Below, in pieces: positions 1 through 11,200 of a DNA stretch of 27,120 bases (the first letter of the stretch is position 1; each line of letters begins with the position of its first letter). The stretch lies in NCBI GenBank assembly GCA_016987375.1, contig PJRA01000473.1:1585807-1612926 (forward strand), given 5' to 3'. A program made the translations under genes and the position numbers. Source of the DNA: Brachionus koreanus (Eukaryota > Rotifera > Eurotatoria > Ploima > Brachionidae). The notes beneath the pieces were generated by a model. It was not told where the DNA came from, ran no database searches, and saw only the letters and a program-made list of their open reading frames with translations.

Positions 1-89
1 TAAAAAAACGATTAAATTTATTGAATAAAAAACAAATAAAGGAAGTTACAAAAGGGGTTCAAAAGACCCCTCCGGTTTTTGAGTGTTAA
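1..89 (+). mobile_element. Right end of a TTAA-flanked (piggyBac-like) MITE, cut by the window edge
   Basis: The first 89 bases are almost the same as 4168-4256, the right end of a complete copy of this element. Both end in CCGGTTTTTGAGTG followed by TTAA (86-89 here), with an internal CAAAAGGGG...CCCCT stretch in common. The left end lies outside the window. TTAA at the boundary is the piggyBac-type target site; assignment to that superfamily is inference because no transposase is present. A short minus-strand open frame over 46-273 crosses the element end and looks like chance. Confidence 0.75.
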
Positions 90-451
90 CATGCACACTT
101 TTCGAGATATTATTGTATAGCACATGTTTGTTGAATGGGTTTTTATGAAGGGAAAAAGAAAATAATATTAATTTAACGCTAAGGATACCTATGGACGCCA
201 ATGTTAAAAACCTTAGATAAATATGTCTTATTTCGGATCTGTTAGGATCTGGTGGTTCGTGGTTATAACACAAAATAACAAAAAGAAAAAGTTAAATTAT
301 AGATCTTTCATGGTTTTTATATAATTGCAAAATTATAATGAAAAAAGTGCTTGTCTAATACTTTACACTGTGTTAAATACTAGTGAATTGCTAAACGCAT
401 AAGCTCATAGTATTGTACTGTGAAAGTATACACATATAAGCTGGCTAGAGT
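90..451. other. AT-rich stretch without recognisable gene
   Basis: No frame resembling a known protein and no convincing repeat was seen. It separates the MITE end from the possible LTR that follows. Confidence 0.5.
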
Positions 452-1060
452 CGGTGTTGTAGTTATTGAGGCCTACAACAATTTAAATGCATCTTAAATT
501 AGATAAAAACGAGAATTTTTTAAATATTTATGAATGAATTAATGGATTCTCGTCACTCAAGTTGTCTATTAAAAACTAATTAGATGAAATTTTTTTATTA
601 AATTTTATTAATAAATGGTTTAAAACTTTGTTACAAATTTTTGTCACTGCATTTTTTTGAATTATTTCAGTCATATAACATACAAAAAAATTCAAAAGAG
701 CACATGGATGTAAAATTGATGGTGATTGAAATTGTTAGTGAAATTTAGTAAACTTGAAATTATTAAACTAAATCTTCTAAAAATAAACTGTTTGCATTTT
801 CATTAATACCCATCTTATATTTATTGATATCCTTATGCAATTTAACAAACAGTTTGTGCTCAGTTCTTGATTTTATTTAAATATTCTAAGAAAAACCATT
901 CTTGTTCATTTATATTTTGGGTTTAACTTATGTATATTTTAGCTTATATATATTTTATATTTTTTGGCTACCAGAGTGGCCACTTTCTATTTTAGATAAA
1001 TAAAGTTATCAAAAATTATTAATTATATCTTTTTAATTTTTCATTTGGAAAACACTTCAT
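452..1060 (+). mobile_element. Possible 5' LTR of the decayed Gypsy-type element
   Basis: This stretch lies directly upstream of the gag relic. It opens with TGTTGTAG and an inverted CTACAACA nearby (about 453-480). It contains AATAAA near 1000 and ends at CACTTCA just before TTGGCGACGAG, which sits where a primer-binding site would be. Retroviral-type LTRs begin TG, end CA and are followed by a primer-binding site. The exact left border is a guess, since no second LTR or target duplication is visible. Confidence 0.35.
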
Positions 1061-1090
1061 TGGCGACGAGCACAAAACAAAAAGCGTGGA

Positions 1091-1877
1091 ATGGCCGAAG
1101 CGTTTATCGATGAGTTTGATGCCGAGAACAAGTATGAGATCGACAAGAGATAGGAGAAGTGGATCTCGAAGTTTAAACGTGTTCTTGCCACTGTTGAAGA
1201 CTCAAGTATTGGTGCTTGGTCTCATAAGTCTATTAAATTAAATGTAGTTTTGGTTACGGTTACGGTTTGGAGGTTTTTAATAAAATTGCGGTTTTATATT
1301 TTAAATATTTTATTCAAGACAATTAAATTTAACAAAAGAGAGAGTATATGAATTAAACAAAAATAACAAAAACATTAGTAACAATTTATCACTAGTCCTT
1401 GACATAAATAAAGGACAGTACTAGTGACACTGAGTGAGGAGTTACGAATTAAGTCCGCAACACCACTAAGAAAGAAGTCACTGACGACAAAGAAATGATC
1501 AAATGATTGTTGTTGTGTGCTGGTCCAGATGTTGATCAAATATACAGCGTCAAGTGCGTAAAGCCTGACAACAGTGAAACTTTAGAAGAGGTGATTACTG
1601 GTCTAACAAATCACTTCAAACCAAAAGAGAATGTACATGTACACAGATGAGAGTTTAATGCAATTGTTCAGAACGACGGAGAGAAGTTCGAATCGTTCGT
1701 GAATCGGCTAAAAGAGAAAGCAGAGCTATGCAAATTCTCATACTCAAATGAGAATATAATCAGTGCGATTATATACAGCTACAAATCTGATGATCTCAAG
1801 AGGCGAGTGTTGCAAGTCAGACAATAAACACTAGATAAACTAGTTGAGATGGGAAACGAGGAAGAGGTAGCTACGAG
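1091..1877 (+). pseudogene. Degenerate Ty3/Gypsy-type gag (capsid) relic
   Basis: Reading from the ATG at 1091 gives a start such as MAEAFIDEFDAENKYE before an in-frame TAG. After the interruption at about 1215-1462 the frame resumes (about 1463-1877). It contains LLLCAGPDVDQIYS, a segment ending in LTNHFKPKENVHVH, then FESFVNRLKEKAELCKFSY and LKRRVLQVRQ. This order (DIY/IF motif, a LxxYFxPxxN-like block, then FxxRLxxxAxxCxF and LRRxLL) is typical of retrotransposon gag. Several stops and the insertion make it non-functional. No protease, RT or integrase follows, so only the gag end remains. Confidence 0.75.
1215..1462 (-). mobile_element. Solo LTR-like element inside the gag relic (same family as 7599-7834)
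   Basis: Read on the minus strand, this segment starts TGTTGCGGACT and shares ordered blocks with the copy at 7599-7834: TGTTGCGGACT, then CTCACTC/CGTCACTC, AAGGACTAGT, a TGTTTTTGTTATT-like block, CTCTC, GAATAAAAT and TGAGACC near the end. It lacks coding capacity. It splits the surrounding gag frame, so it inserted after the gag element. The distal border is uncertain and no clean target duplication is visible. Confidence 0.6.
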
Positions 1878-2224
1878 TTTAAATTTAAAAAAAAAAATTT
1901 TGTTCATTTTATGAATTTGGTGCAGCACTAAAAATTAAGAAAAAAATATTTGAATTAGAAAAAATGATAAAAAAAAGTCATGTTTTGAGAACGGATTAAA
2001 CTATTAATTTTAAGAGTTTGATGCAAACCTAAACCCGTGGTTACACTTTTAGAAAGTGAAAATTACTTCTATTTAGATAAATTAAAAAATAAAAACGATT
2101 ATTAATCTTTAATCTAAAATTTACTTTTTGCCTTTATAAAAATCAAATAATAAAAAAATATTAAACACGGATAAATTTAATTAGTCTTTAAATAAATTTT
2201 TAATAAATTCATTTTTTACATTTA
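1878..2224. other. 3' flank of the PI3K gene, no gene seen
   Basis: This is an AT-rich segment between the gag relic and the stop codon of the minus-strand kinase gene. It must contain that gene's 3' UTR and polyadenylation region, but I could not pick a confident poly(A) signal. Confidence 0.5.
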
Positions 2225-5200
2225 TCATCTTAAAAAGTACCAACTAACATATTCATTTAGCCAGTCAATATCTGCTAGTTTAATCTCAATTGAACCTAAT
2301 TTTTCTTTAAAATTTATACGATTATTTAACACTGTTAGTTCTAGCGTCCGCTTTCTTAGTTCATCCAGACCAATATCATATTCCATTGTTTCCGTAAAGA
2401 TTGGATTTGCACCATTAAACAAAGCCTGCACTTTCTTTTTAGTCGATTTAGTGTAGTCAGGTCTCAAGTAACATTTTACATAGGGTTTTAAAGAAGAAAC
2501 AGATTGATTATAAGGTGGTTTCTAAAAAGTTGTAAACATAAAACAATTTTCTATATCTTCAATAATTTTGCTTACCAAATTTCTACATTGAAGGCAATTT
2601 ACTAAAAACTTGTTCTCCTTAAATCTCAGTTTTAATTTGACCTCCCCTTTAACATTTTGTTCGATCGAATCATACACTTCACGATTTGGCCTATTGCTCA
2701 AAGTTAAAACATTTTCATTTTCTATGGAGTAAAAAGTTTCTTTTTTGTCTCTTAAAATTGGATGAAAAAAAGTGTAGATTATTTCAGACTGGCTAATCTC
2801 AGCTGGAAGGCTCATAATCTCTTTCAAAAAATTTTCAACCAAAAGACAACGCTTCAAAAATTGTTTAGCTTCTTTGAATTTGCTATAAGAAGGCGATTCA
2901 CAGAGGCGTAATGTTGTAAAAGTCTTGGACAAAATGTGATACAATTCGCAAAATTCTTCAAATGTTCTGTAAACATCATTTGATTCAAATTCAGTCTCCC
3001 TAACCACAGAGCACTTGATGAGCTAATTCAAATAGTTATAAAAGATCTTAAAATTTTTTTGAATATTTACTCCACGTAAATTTTCAGAGCTAGTTGATTC
3101 TGATAATTTTGTCTGTATTTCAAGGATTTTTCCATCAGTTTCTGAACTGAAAAAATTTTTTTAATATAAACCAAGGTTAAGTTTAACATTTACTTGAAAA
3201 TATGGGATACAAATGAGAAATAGTTGGACGAGCTGACCGTTTTCGGTTGGGCTAAAGTATGAATAGCAAAATTTATTGAAGCAAATTTGCCTAAACTATC
3301 ATGTATTATTTTTTTGAGCATATTAGAGGACTCGTCCTCATCAAGGTCAATCATTAGATTTCTACAAATATATTGAATGGCATTTTTGTTTAATCCCGGT
3401 ATGCCACTATCGATCATCTATTGTTTAAGTCAGTTAGATTTTAGTTTTAAAAATGGACCAACTTGAGCAAAATCAGAAAATTTATGTGCATGAAATTTGT
3501 TTTTTTTTAAATGTCTTGCCGATGTTTTTAAAAAATTTTATTAAAAAAATCTCTCAATTTAAACAAATTAAAAATAATTTTATATCAATTTTCCTAGATA
3601 ATTAAATATTATTTTCAAAAATACTGTATTTTTGATACGTCATTCTTTATCAGCCTCAATGATTTTGTTTAAGCTTTTTTTTCATTATATAAACAACTAG
3701 ATTAACCATTTTAACATAATATAAAATAAACACTAAAATATAAAAAATATTTTTTTTAAATTACTGTTAAAAAAGTGTACTAGTAAAAAATTTAGCATTA
3801 CTTAATTTCAAATGTTTACTAACTGAATCGATAAAATCAGACTTGTCATATTATTAGTTGATGTTTTAAATAATTTATCTCCCATAACTTATTAAAATTC
3901 ATTTTACCTTATTTGGCAATTTGTTGATGCGTCTTTATTCTTTTTGGAAATCTAGTCACGAACTTGATTCAATATTTAAGCAACTCAATTTTATTATTAT
4001 TCTTATGCTTTATTCTTTATTTAACACTCAAAAACCGGATGACTTTTTTGACTCTTTTATTTGAATTTTTTTAATACTTTTTTTCAATGAAAATAAAATT
4101 ATTTAATAGAAAAAAATAACATAATTTTACAATATTTTTTATTTAAGATATGTTTGAAAAAAAATATAAAAAAAATGATTAAATTTTTTGAATAAAAAAC
4201 AAATAAAGGAAGTTACAAAAGGGGTTCAAAAGACCCCTCCGGTTTTTGAGTGTTAATAAAGTAATATTTATAACTAGTCTTTCTATTAGCTCCCTAATAC
4301 ATTACAGACTTGTGAAAAAGTCAAAAAAAAAAAAGTAATTTTAAGGTCTTTTCAAAGTCAAATCTTCGAACTTGACGTTGACTTTATGACTTTTGAACAA
4401 CTCTGGATAATATATTATTTACACTCAATCAAATATTGTTTGTTAAGAACTTAAACTCAAATTAAATAAATATGCAAGTAATTATTGTCCTGTTTCCTAA
4501 ACAAGTAACCTTGTAAAATAATCTAGAGCTTATTAAAAGACTACATTATGTCTTATCTTCCAAGATCTTATCTTACAAACCTTTTAGAGTCATTAGATAA
4601 GTTATTAAGTTAGGTCATATTAAAGATATAGAATATCCATTGATATAATCTACACATATTTAATCCAAAGCTTTTGACAGAAATTCACATAGATTTTTAA
4701 CTTTTAAACTCAATGCTTATGATTCTATTAGATTAATAAATGACTGGCTAGTAGATTTTCTGTCAAACAGAGAACAAATTTGTTTTAGGTTCATCAATGT
4801 CCAAATGGTCGGAATTTACCAGTTGAGTCCCACAAGGATCGGTCATAGGGCCGCTTTTATTTTTGATATTTATTAATGATCTTTCAAATTTTGTTAAAGA
4901 TGTAAAAAACAGCCTTTTATTTCAACAAGGTACAGATCATGTTTCAAGCTGGTCTCTTGGTTCAAACATTGAAAAATGCTTTGTAATACATATTGGTTAA
5001 AAAAATCTAAATTATGATTATGCGATTTCTAATAAATATGGAAATATAAATCTACCTAAAACGACTTTAAAAAAAGATTATGAATGATTGATTCTTGGTG
5101 TACATATCTAGAAATTTGTTGGACTAGAAAAATTTAAGAGAAGAACACCAAAATTCAACGATTTTGCTTCATAATTACGGATATGACATAAGACTTGACT

Positions 5201-8200
5201 TGAATGTGTTAAACTTATTAATAGAATGAACTTTTCTTCAAGTCAAGTATACAATCTAAGAAAACACACAAAATACATGATAAGAGAAGATTTAAAACAT
5301 TGTAGGCACCGTTATCATTCTTTAACACATCGTATGATTAAAATTTGGAATAGCCTGTCTGAAGAAATAGTTAAATCTAAAACAAAAAATATCTTTAAAG
5401 CTAGACTAGATAAATTGTTTAAAAGAAACTATTTACTGCTATAGCTATAGAAGCTAAACCAGTTTTTGGTTGAAGCATTTTTTACTAGTACTGGTACTAC
5501 TACTACTACTACCAAATATATGTTTAGACCTAATTGTTCACTTAATCTAAAAGTTGTCCTAATTCAAAATTTTATTTAAGAAATTTTTCTGTATGCTTTT
5601 TTCCTGATCGATTTTAACTAATTTAAGATGAACAAAGAATGCGGTCTGCATTAGTTAAACATAAAAATTCAGAAATTTCCTTTTTTTATCTCTATTGGCC
5701 CATGAAGATGCTTCTTAATAATAATCTTACTAATTCAACAATTGATAAAAGATGTATATGATTTTTACGTAAGATTTGAAATGCCTGGCAACATAATTCA
5801 ATAAATTCTTGAAATCTAAAATTTGGTTCTTTGGACTGATTTATTGCATAAAACATGTCGCTTGTAAAAAGAATAGGTGTCCGATCTCTTTATTTTTTTA
5901 AAATTTTAATCAATATTTATTTTGAAAAAAAAAAAAACGATTTAATTTCTGTACAAACCTTTTAAATCCGGCAAATGTTTGCGCGTCACCAAGATATTTT
6001 CCAAAATCTATGTGAAACATATGACCAGTGTACTTGATCATAATATTGTCGTTATGACGATCACCAATTCCAAGTAAATATGTTGCTATACTGTATCCAG
6101 CACAAGACCTTGTAAAGTTGTCAACTGCTTTTTTAAAATTGTTTATTGCCGGATTGTGTGATCTAAGCCATTCATTGATGCAATTTTTTTTAAACGCATT
6201 AATAACAGTGCCTTTTTGTATCTCTTTCAAAGTTTCAGCATTAGTAATCATTTCAATAAAACCGCGTCTATTTCCTGTTTGTAGGCATTCAAAAGTAACA
6301 ATATTCAAGTCTAAGTCATCGGCTAACCATAACTGATTCATGACATTAATCATTTGAATAACAAACATATCTTGACGCAAATCGTCTCCAATTTTATAAA
6401 TTGAGTAAAAGCTGTTTGCTGATACATCACTATTTTTAAAAACTAATTTTAATGGCACTGTAAACGAGTTAATAAATGAACACGACTTTATGTCTAATTC
6501 TCTAACACAATAACTTAGATTAAATGGTAGTCGGTAATTACGCATACCGAACTTATCATTAGACATCAAATTCTTTTGAAACATATCAAGCTCATCTAAA
6601 AGGCGGTCCTAAAAACAAATTATTTCAATGAAGTATTTTTTTAAACCTGAAATTACAAGAATACTATTTAAATTTTTATTAATTTAAAATTTAGCATTAA
6701 TTTTTAAGTTGGGTCATAAAATTTTGCGTTTTTTTTAAAGTTTGAATATTTTTTAATTCAAGCATCTTTAAAATTTCAAGTTATTAATATTATATGTTAC
6801 ATTAAACTGAATTTAATTGAAATCTAAAATATTTGTTTATTTCATTTTTAAAAAAATTTACAAAATGAAAATTTTGAAATTTTGGTACTGCTACGTCATT
6901 ACTGGAAAAAAGATGAAAAATGTCTAGTGGAAGGTGAAAATGTACTCAAAGTATGAAGGGTTGCAAATGTTCCAAGAGAGGAATCGAAACACTTTCTGAT
7001 AAAAGTCTAAAGACTTAATTTTGAAAATTAGCTAACAAGATTGTTTTTTTTATTGAAAGACTAAAAAAGTTTTTAAAAAAAACGCATCATTTTTTGACTC
7101 ATCATAAAAATAAGCTAAGCTTTTAAAATTTTTACAGAGGAACTCAGATAATGATTAATAAAACATAAAAATAGAAACATAGTTCTGCAAACAGTGAAAC
7201 GTTAACATAAAAATTGATTAAATTTTGAAAAATTGTAGTGAACTTAAATTAAAAAATAAAATTCTCTTTTTCCTTTTACATATGAGACAAAAAAATCGAA
7301 TAGAATTTTATGACCAAAGTTATTTCTTAGATGGAATTTTGAATAATTTTTCAAGCAGTATCCAAAAGCGGCAAAATGAAAATAATTTTACATTTTTAAA
7401 TTTTCATATTTTTAGATTTTTTGTGCAATTTTTCAGAAAATTGTTCAGAAAACAAAAACCTGTTCACAGTAATTTAAACAAGTGTTCTACTTGAGAATAA
7501 AATGTTGATCTGCATTTTTTTATGTTCTATTAACTTAATTAAAAAACCAAATTTAAGTACTAATGAACTAATTAACAGTTCAAAAAATAAAATTATATTG
7601 TTGCGGACTAAACCGTAGCTCGTCACTCTTATAGCATGATCTCAATAGAACTTAACTTCGGTTAAGGACTAGTAAAACATGCTTTATTATAATATCATTG
7701 TTTTTCTTTTTTGTTATACTGTTGCTATCTATATCTCTCGAATAAAATTTAATAAATGTTTAAACCATAAATAAACCGTACTTAACCTTAAGTATAACCG
7801 TTAGGCTCAAGCACTAACGCGTGAGACCTCAACAATATTTATGCTTGATTAACAATTTATATGTTATATTAAAATTTTGGGTCTACCCGATAGTGTTAAC
7901 AATTGTTAACAGAAAATGTTAGCAAAAAAGGGACCTCCGATTTTGTTGAAAGTTTGGTAACAAATTATGTCAACAAGAAATAATGTTACCAAAATAGTTA
8001 ACAAAATTTACTGATTGTTAACCAAATTTTCCGATTGCTAACATTATTTTTTGTTAAAGAACCTTTAAAAAAATAGCTTTTTAATATATGTATTGAATTA
8101 AATTGCAATTAAGTAATTAGAATATTAGAATACATGAGGTTTACCCTCCGCAAAACAATAATTCTAAATTTGGCTAAACAATGGGACCAATTTTGGTAGA

Positions 8201-11200
8201 AAGAAACAAACAAGCTAAAAATAGTCATCTTCATTGGAAATGTTCATTTTGCACCAAATCTACTAATTTTACTTTACAATTTTTTTTAAATAAATACAAT
8301 ATATAACTTGTTAACAAAAAAATTTGTTTGTTAACATTATTTAACAATTGTTAACTAAATTTTTTATTGTTAACATATTATTTATTTTGGTAACAAAATT
8401 ATTCTCAGAAAAAGTGTGGGTAAAATTATCTCTTTTAGTTTTTAACCAAACTGTTAACAATTGTTAACACTATCGGGTAGACCCAAAATTTTTATGTCTA
8501 TTTAATCATTACCCGAAGAACCTCAATCTTAAAAACTTCTTCAAGCTTTTTAAACGTCTATTTATATTTTTTTTACTTACATTGTCTTTTATGTCTTTGA
8601 TTTGCTTTCCAATCTGATCAATTTTTTTAGTCATAAATGCCTCTAGTTCAATTTCTTGAGTTATTTTCGCACTTGAAAAGTATTTCAGTGCTTCCAAAAG
8701 CAAATGATATCTTATATAAATAAAGTTTTTTTCTCTAGACTTGAATTCTTCCAAATACCAATATAATTTGTGAAAAAATCTAAGACTTTTGCTGGCAAAA
8801 CGCAATAGCATGAGAGCTAGATCTGAATGATGAGACTTTTCGTATTTAAGGGCTTCTAAAAGTTGTGGCAAATATGATGTAATTGTTTCAACGGTATTTA
8901 GTTCGATTGATTTAACTGCGTGCCCTCGAAGTTCTCGGTCGGGAAAATAAGGCAATAACAATTCGATAGCTTCACTCATACTAAGCGGATCACACTGTCT
9001 CAGATATGCATAAAAATGGATTATAGAGCTGTAATCGTACGATATTAGGCTTAAATAAACTTTTGACAGAGAAAATGGTATTCCATTCAAATGACTAAAA
9101 TATTCATTTATCAAGTCACGTTGAACCTCATTCAATTTAATTGCTGAAATACTCTGATTACAAATTTCAATTAAAGTATCCTTCAAATCGTTTGGCAAAC
9201 CTTGAAAATCTTTCATTTTGCATTCACACTCATTAATTACACTCGGATATTTATAAAAATTTTCATAGCTCTCAAATTCAATCTTTGAAATAATTTTTAG
9301 ATTTTTTTTTCTAATTTTTTTTTTTAAAATAATTGTACCTGAACAACTGGGGATTTTTTCGAATAAATATTAATCATGTCACAACAAGCCGATGAAATGG
9401 TGGACAAATTTTCAAACATGCTCAAAAAATATTCATCATTTTCTAAGACTCTAAATTTTTTTGTTTTTAAATGTGAAAAATAAGTACTAGTTTTATTTTA
9501 CAGGTTGTCATCAAACAAGGATTTAGACGCCCAAGCTATGCACTTAACATTTGGATCGTCATTGTCTGAAAAAGACAACTTTGATGATGATGATGAAATA
9601 GTCGGAATCATTTCATCTACTTTTCCAAAGGCATTGAACACACTAACATTATTCAAATTGCAATTATAATTAACGAATAATTCAACTAAAAGACATGCTT
9701 CTCTTGGAAGTAGACATAGATCGATACGATCAAATCGAACTCTTAAAAATAATGATAGCTTTTTGGAAATATTCTAAAATTTTTTTCTAAATTACTTTAT
9801 TGTTTTGATTAAAAAATCATTTTTTTTCGGATAATTTCTATCAATTTTATCCAATCTCATAATCACATTGTCTAATGTATTCTTTCCATAAGTCACAGAA
9901 AATTTTAAAAACATTTCCACTGAAGTGCTTTAAAAAATATGTCAACAAAATACTTGTAAAAAAATAGTTTGTGGTGTTCAAATTAATTCAGGGGTCTTAT
10001 TAGTCACAAATTGAATTTTATTTTTAAATTTTCAAACTTTAAAGCACAAAAATAACCGATTCAAAGTTAAGGAAAAAAGAAGGATTGAACAAATTTATTA
10101 AAAAAAATAATTGATTTTTAGATTTAAATTAATTAAACAGATTTAAAAGTTTTTTTTTCTTTTACCAAATTAATTAACCTTAAAATAAGAGCTCAAAAAA
10201 TTTCAAATTTATCTCTGTAACTAAAACTAACATTTGTAATTTATTTAATGTTAAAGATATACAGATTTTTTTTCATTTATTTAATTAAAGTTTAAGTCCC
10301 ATGGACAAATTGAGATAAGAATAATGGACAGTTAAATATCCATTTTACAATTAAGTAAAATCAATTAATTTTTTATGTTCTTTTGTACTAAATTTCACAA
10401 AACCTCATTTTTGGTACAAGCAAAACAACTTTAAAAACTCTTCATCAAAATTGTGGAAATTGAATTTGGGTATGATTGCGGGTGAGGTAGAAAAAAACAT
10501 AAAAAAAGAGGAAAAACACTTAATTAATTTTAACAAATTTAAATTATTTAATGAGAGAAAAAAAACATAAATTATAAAAATCAAAAAGACAAAGAACATA
10601 AAATCAATTTAAAAAACTACTGAATCAGCCACTGATTTAGATGATAATGGAAATATTATTTTAACCTATGAAATCTTTATCAAGCCGCTGTAAGCGATGA
10701 ATGGTTTTGCGTTGATTGCTACTTTTGTTCGTGCTGTTATTTTATGAATAAAGGAATATGTGTACATCTAATCTCTTGTTTATTCAAAAAGAAAACTAAA
10801 TATCCCGGCTTTCTAACTACAAAATATTTTCTAAATAGACCCAAAGCAGGTAGGAAGCGAAAAGCTGGTCCTTGTTTACAATATGATTAATTAAGAAATA
10901 AAAATAACAATTAATGTTTTTTATCTTTATTATTCAACTGATTATATGTTGTTTTCTCTTAAATAAAATTGCAATTTTGCTTTATGTTTTTTTATTCTTT
11001 TGTATGTTTCGTTCTACCTCTCTCTATGATTGCTAAGATGGCAATGTGAAATTTCTTACAAGCTTTCAGATACAAATATTTTGAAATTTTTTTTTATTTT
11101 CGATCCAATGGACAAAACTATGATACAACTGTTGTTTCACCAACTGCGGTATTATTCTAAAAAATTCCACTCCACATTTAATATTGAAAGAAAATCACAA

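Noticed and set aside
46..273. 75-codon minus-strand open frame
   Set aside because: It overlaps the end of the TTAA-flanked MITE and has no recognisable similarity; likely chance.
1236..1275. GGTTACGGTTACGGTTTGG as a telomere-like repeat
   Set aside because: Only two imperfect units, located inside the LTR-like element.
7225..7494. 89-codon plus-strand open frame in a PI3K intron
   Set aside because: Non-ATG start, Phe/Asn/Lys-rich from AT bias, antisense to the gene, and no known family.
7891..8470. Repeated GTTAAC words as a possible CRISPR-like or operator array
   Set aside because: Spacing is irregular and the words are confined to the inverted-repeat element, so they are read as subterminal repeats of that MITE.
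10405..10599. Hydrophobic 64-codon minus-strand frame resembling a membrane protein
   Set aside because: It is the complement of A/T-rich intron sequence; runs of Phe/Leu/Ile arise from poly-T tracts.
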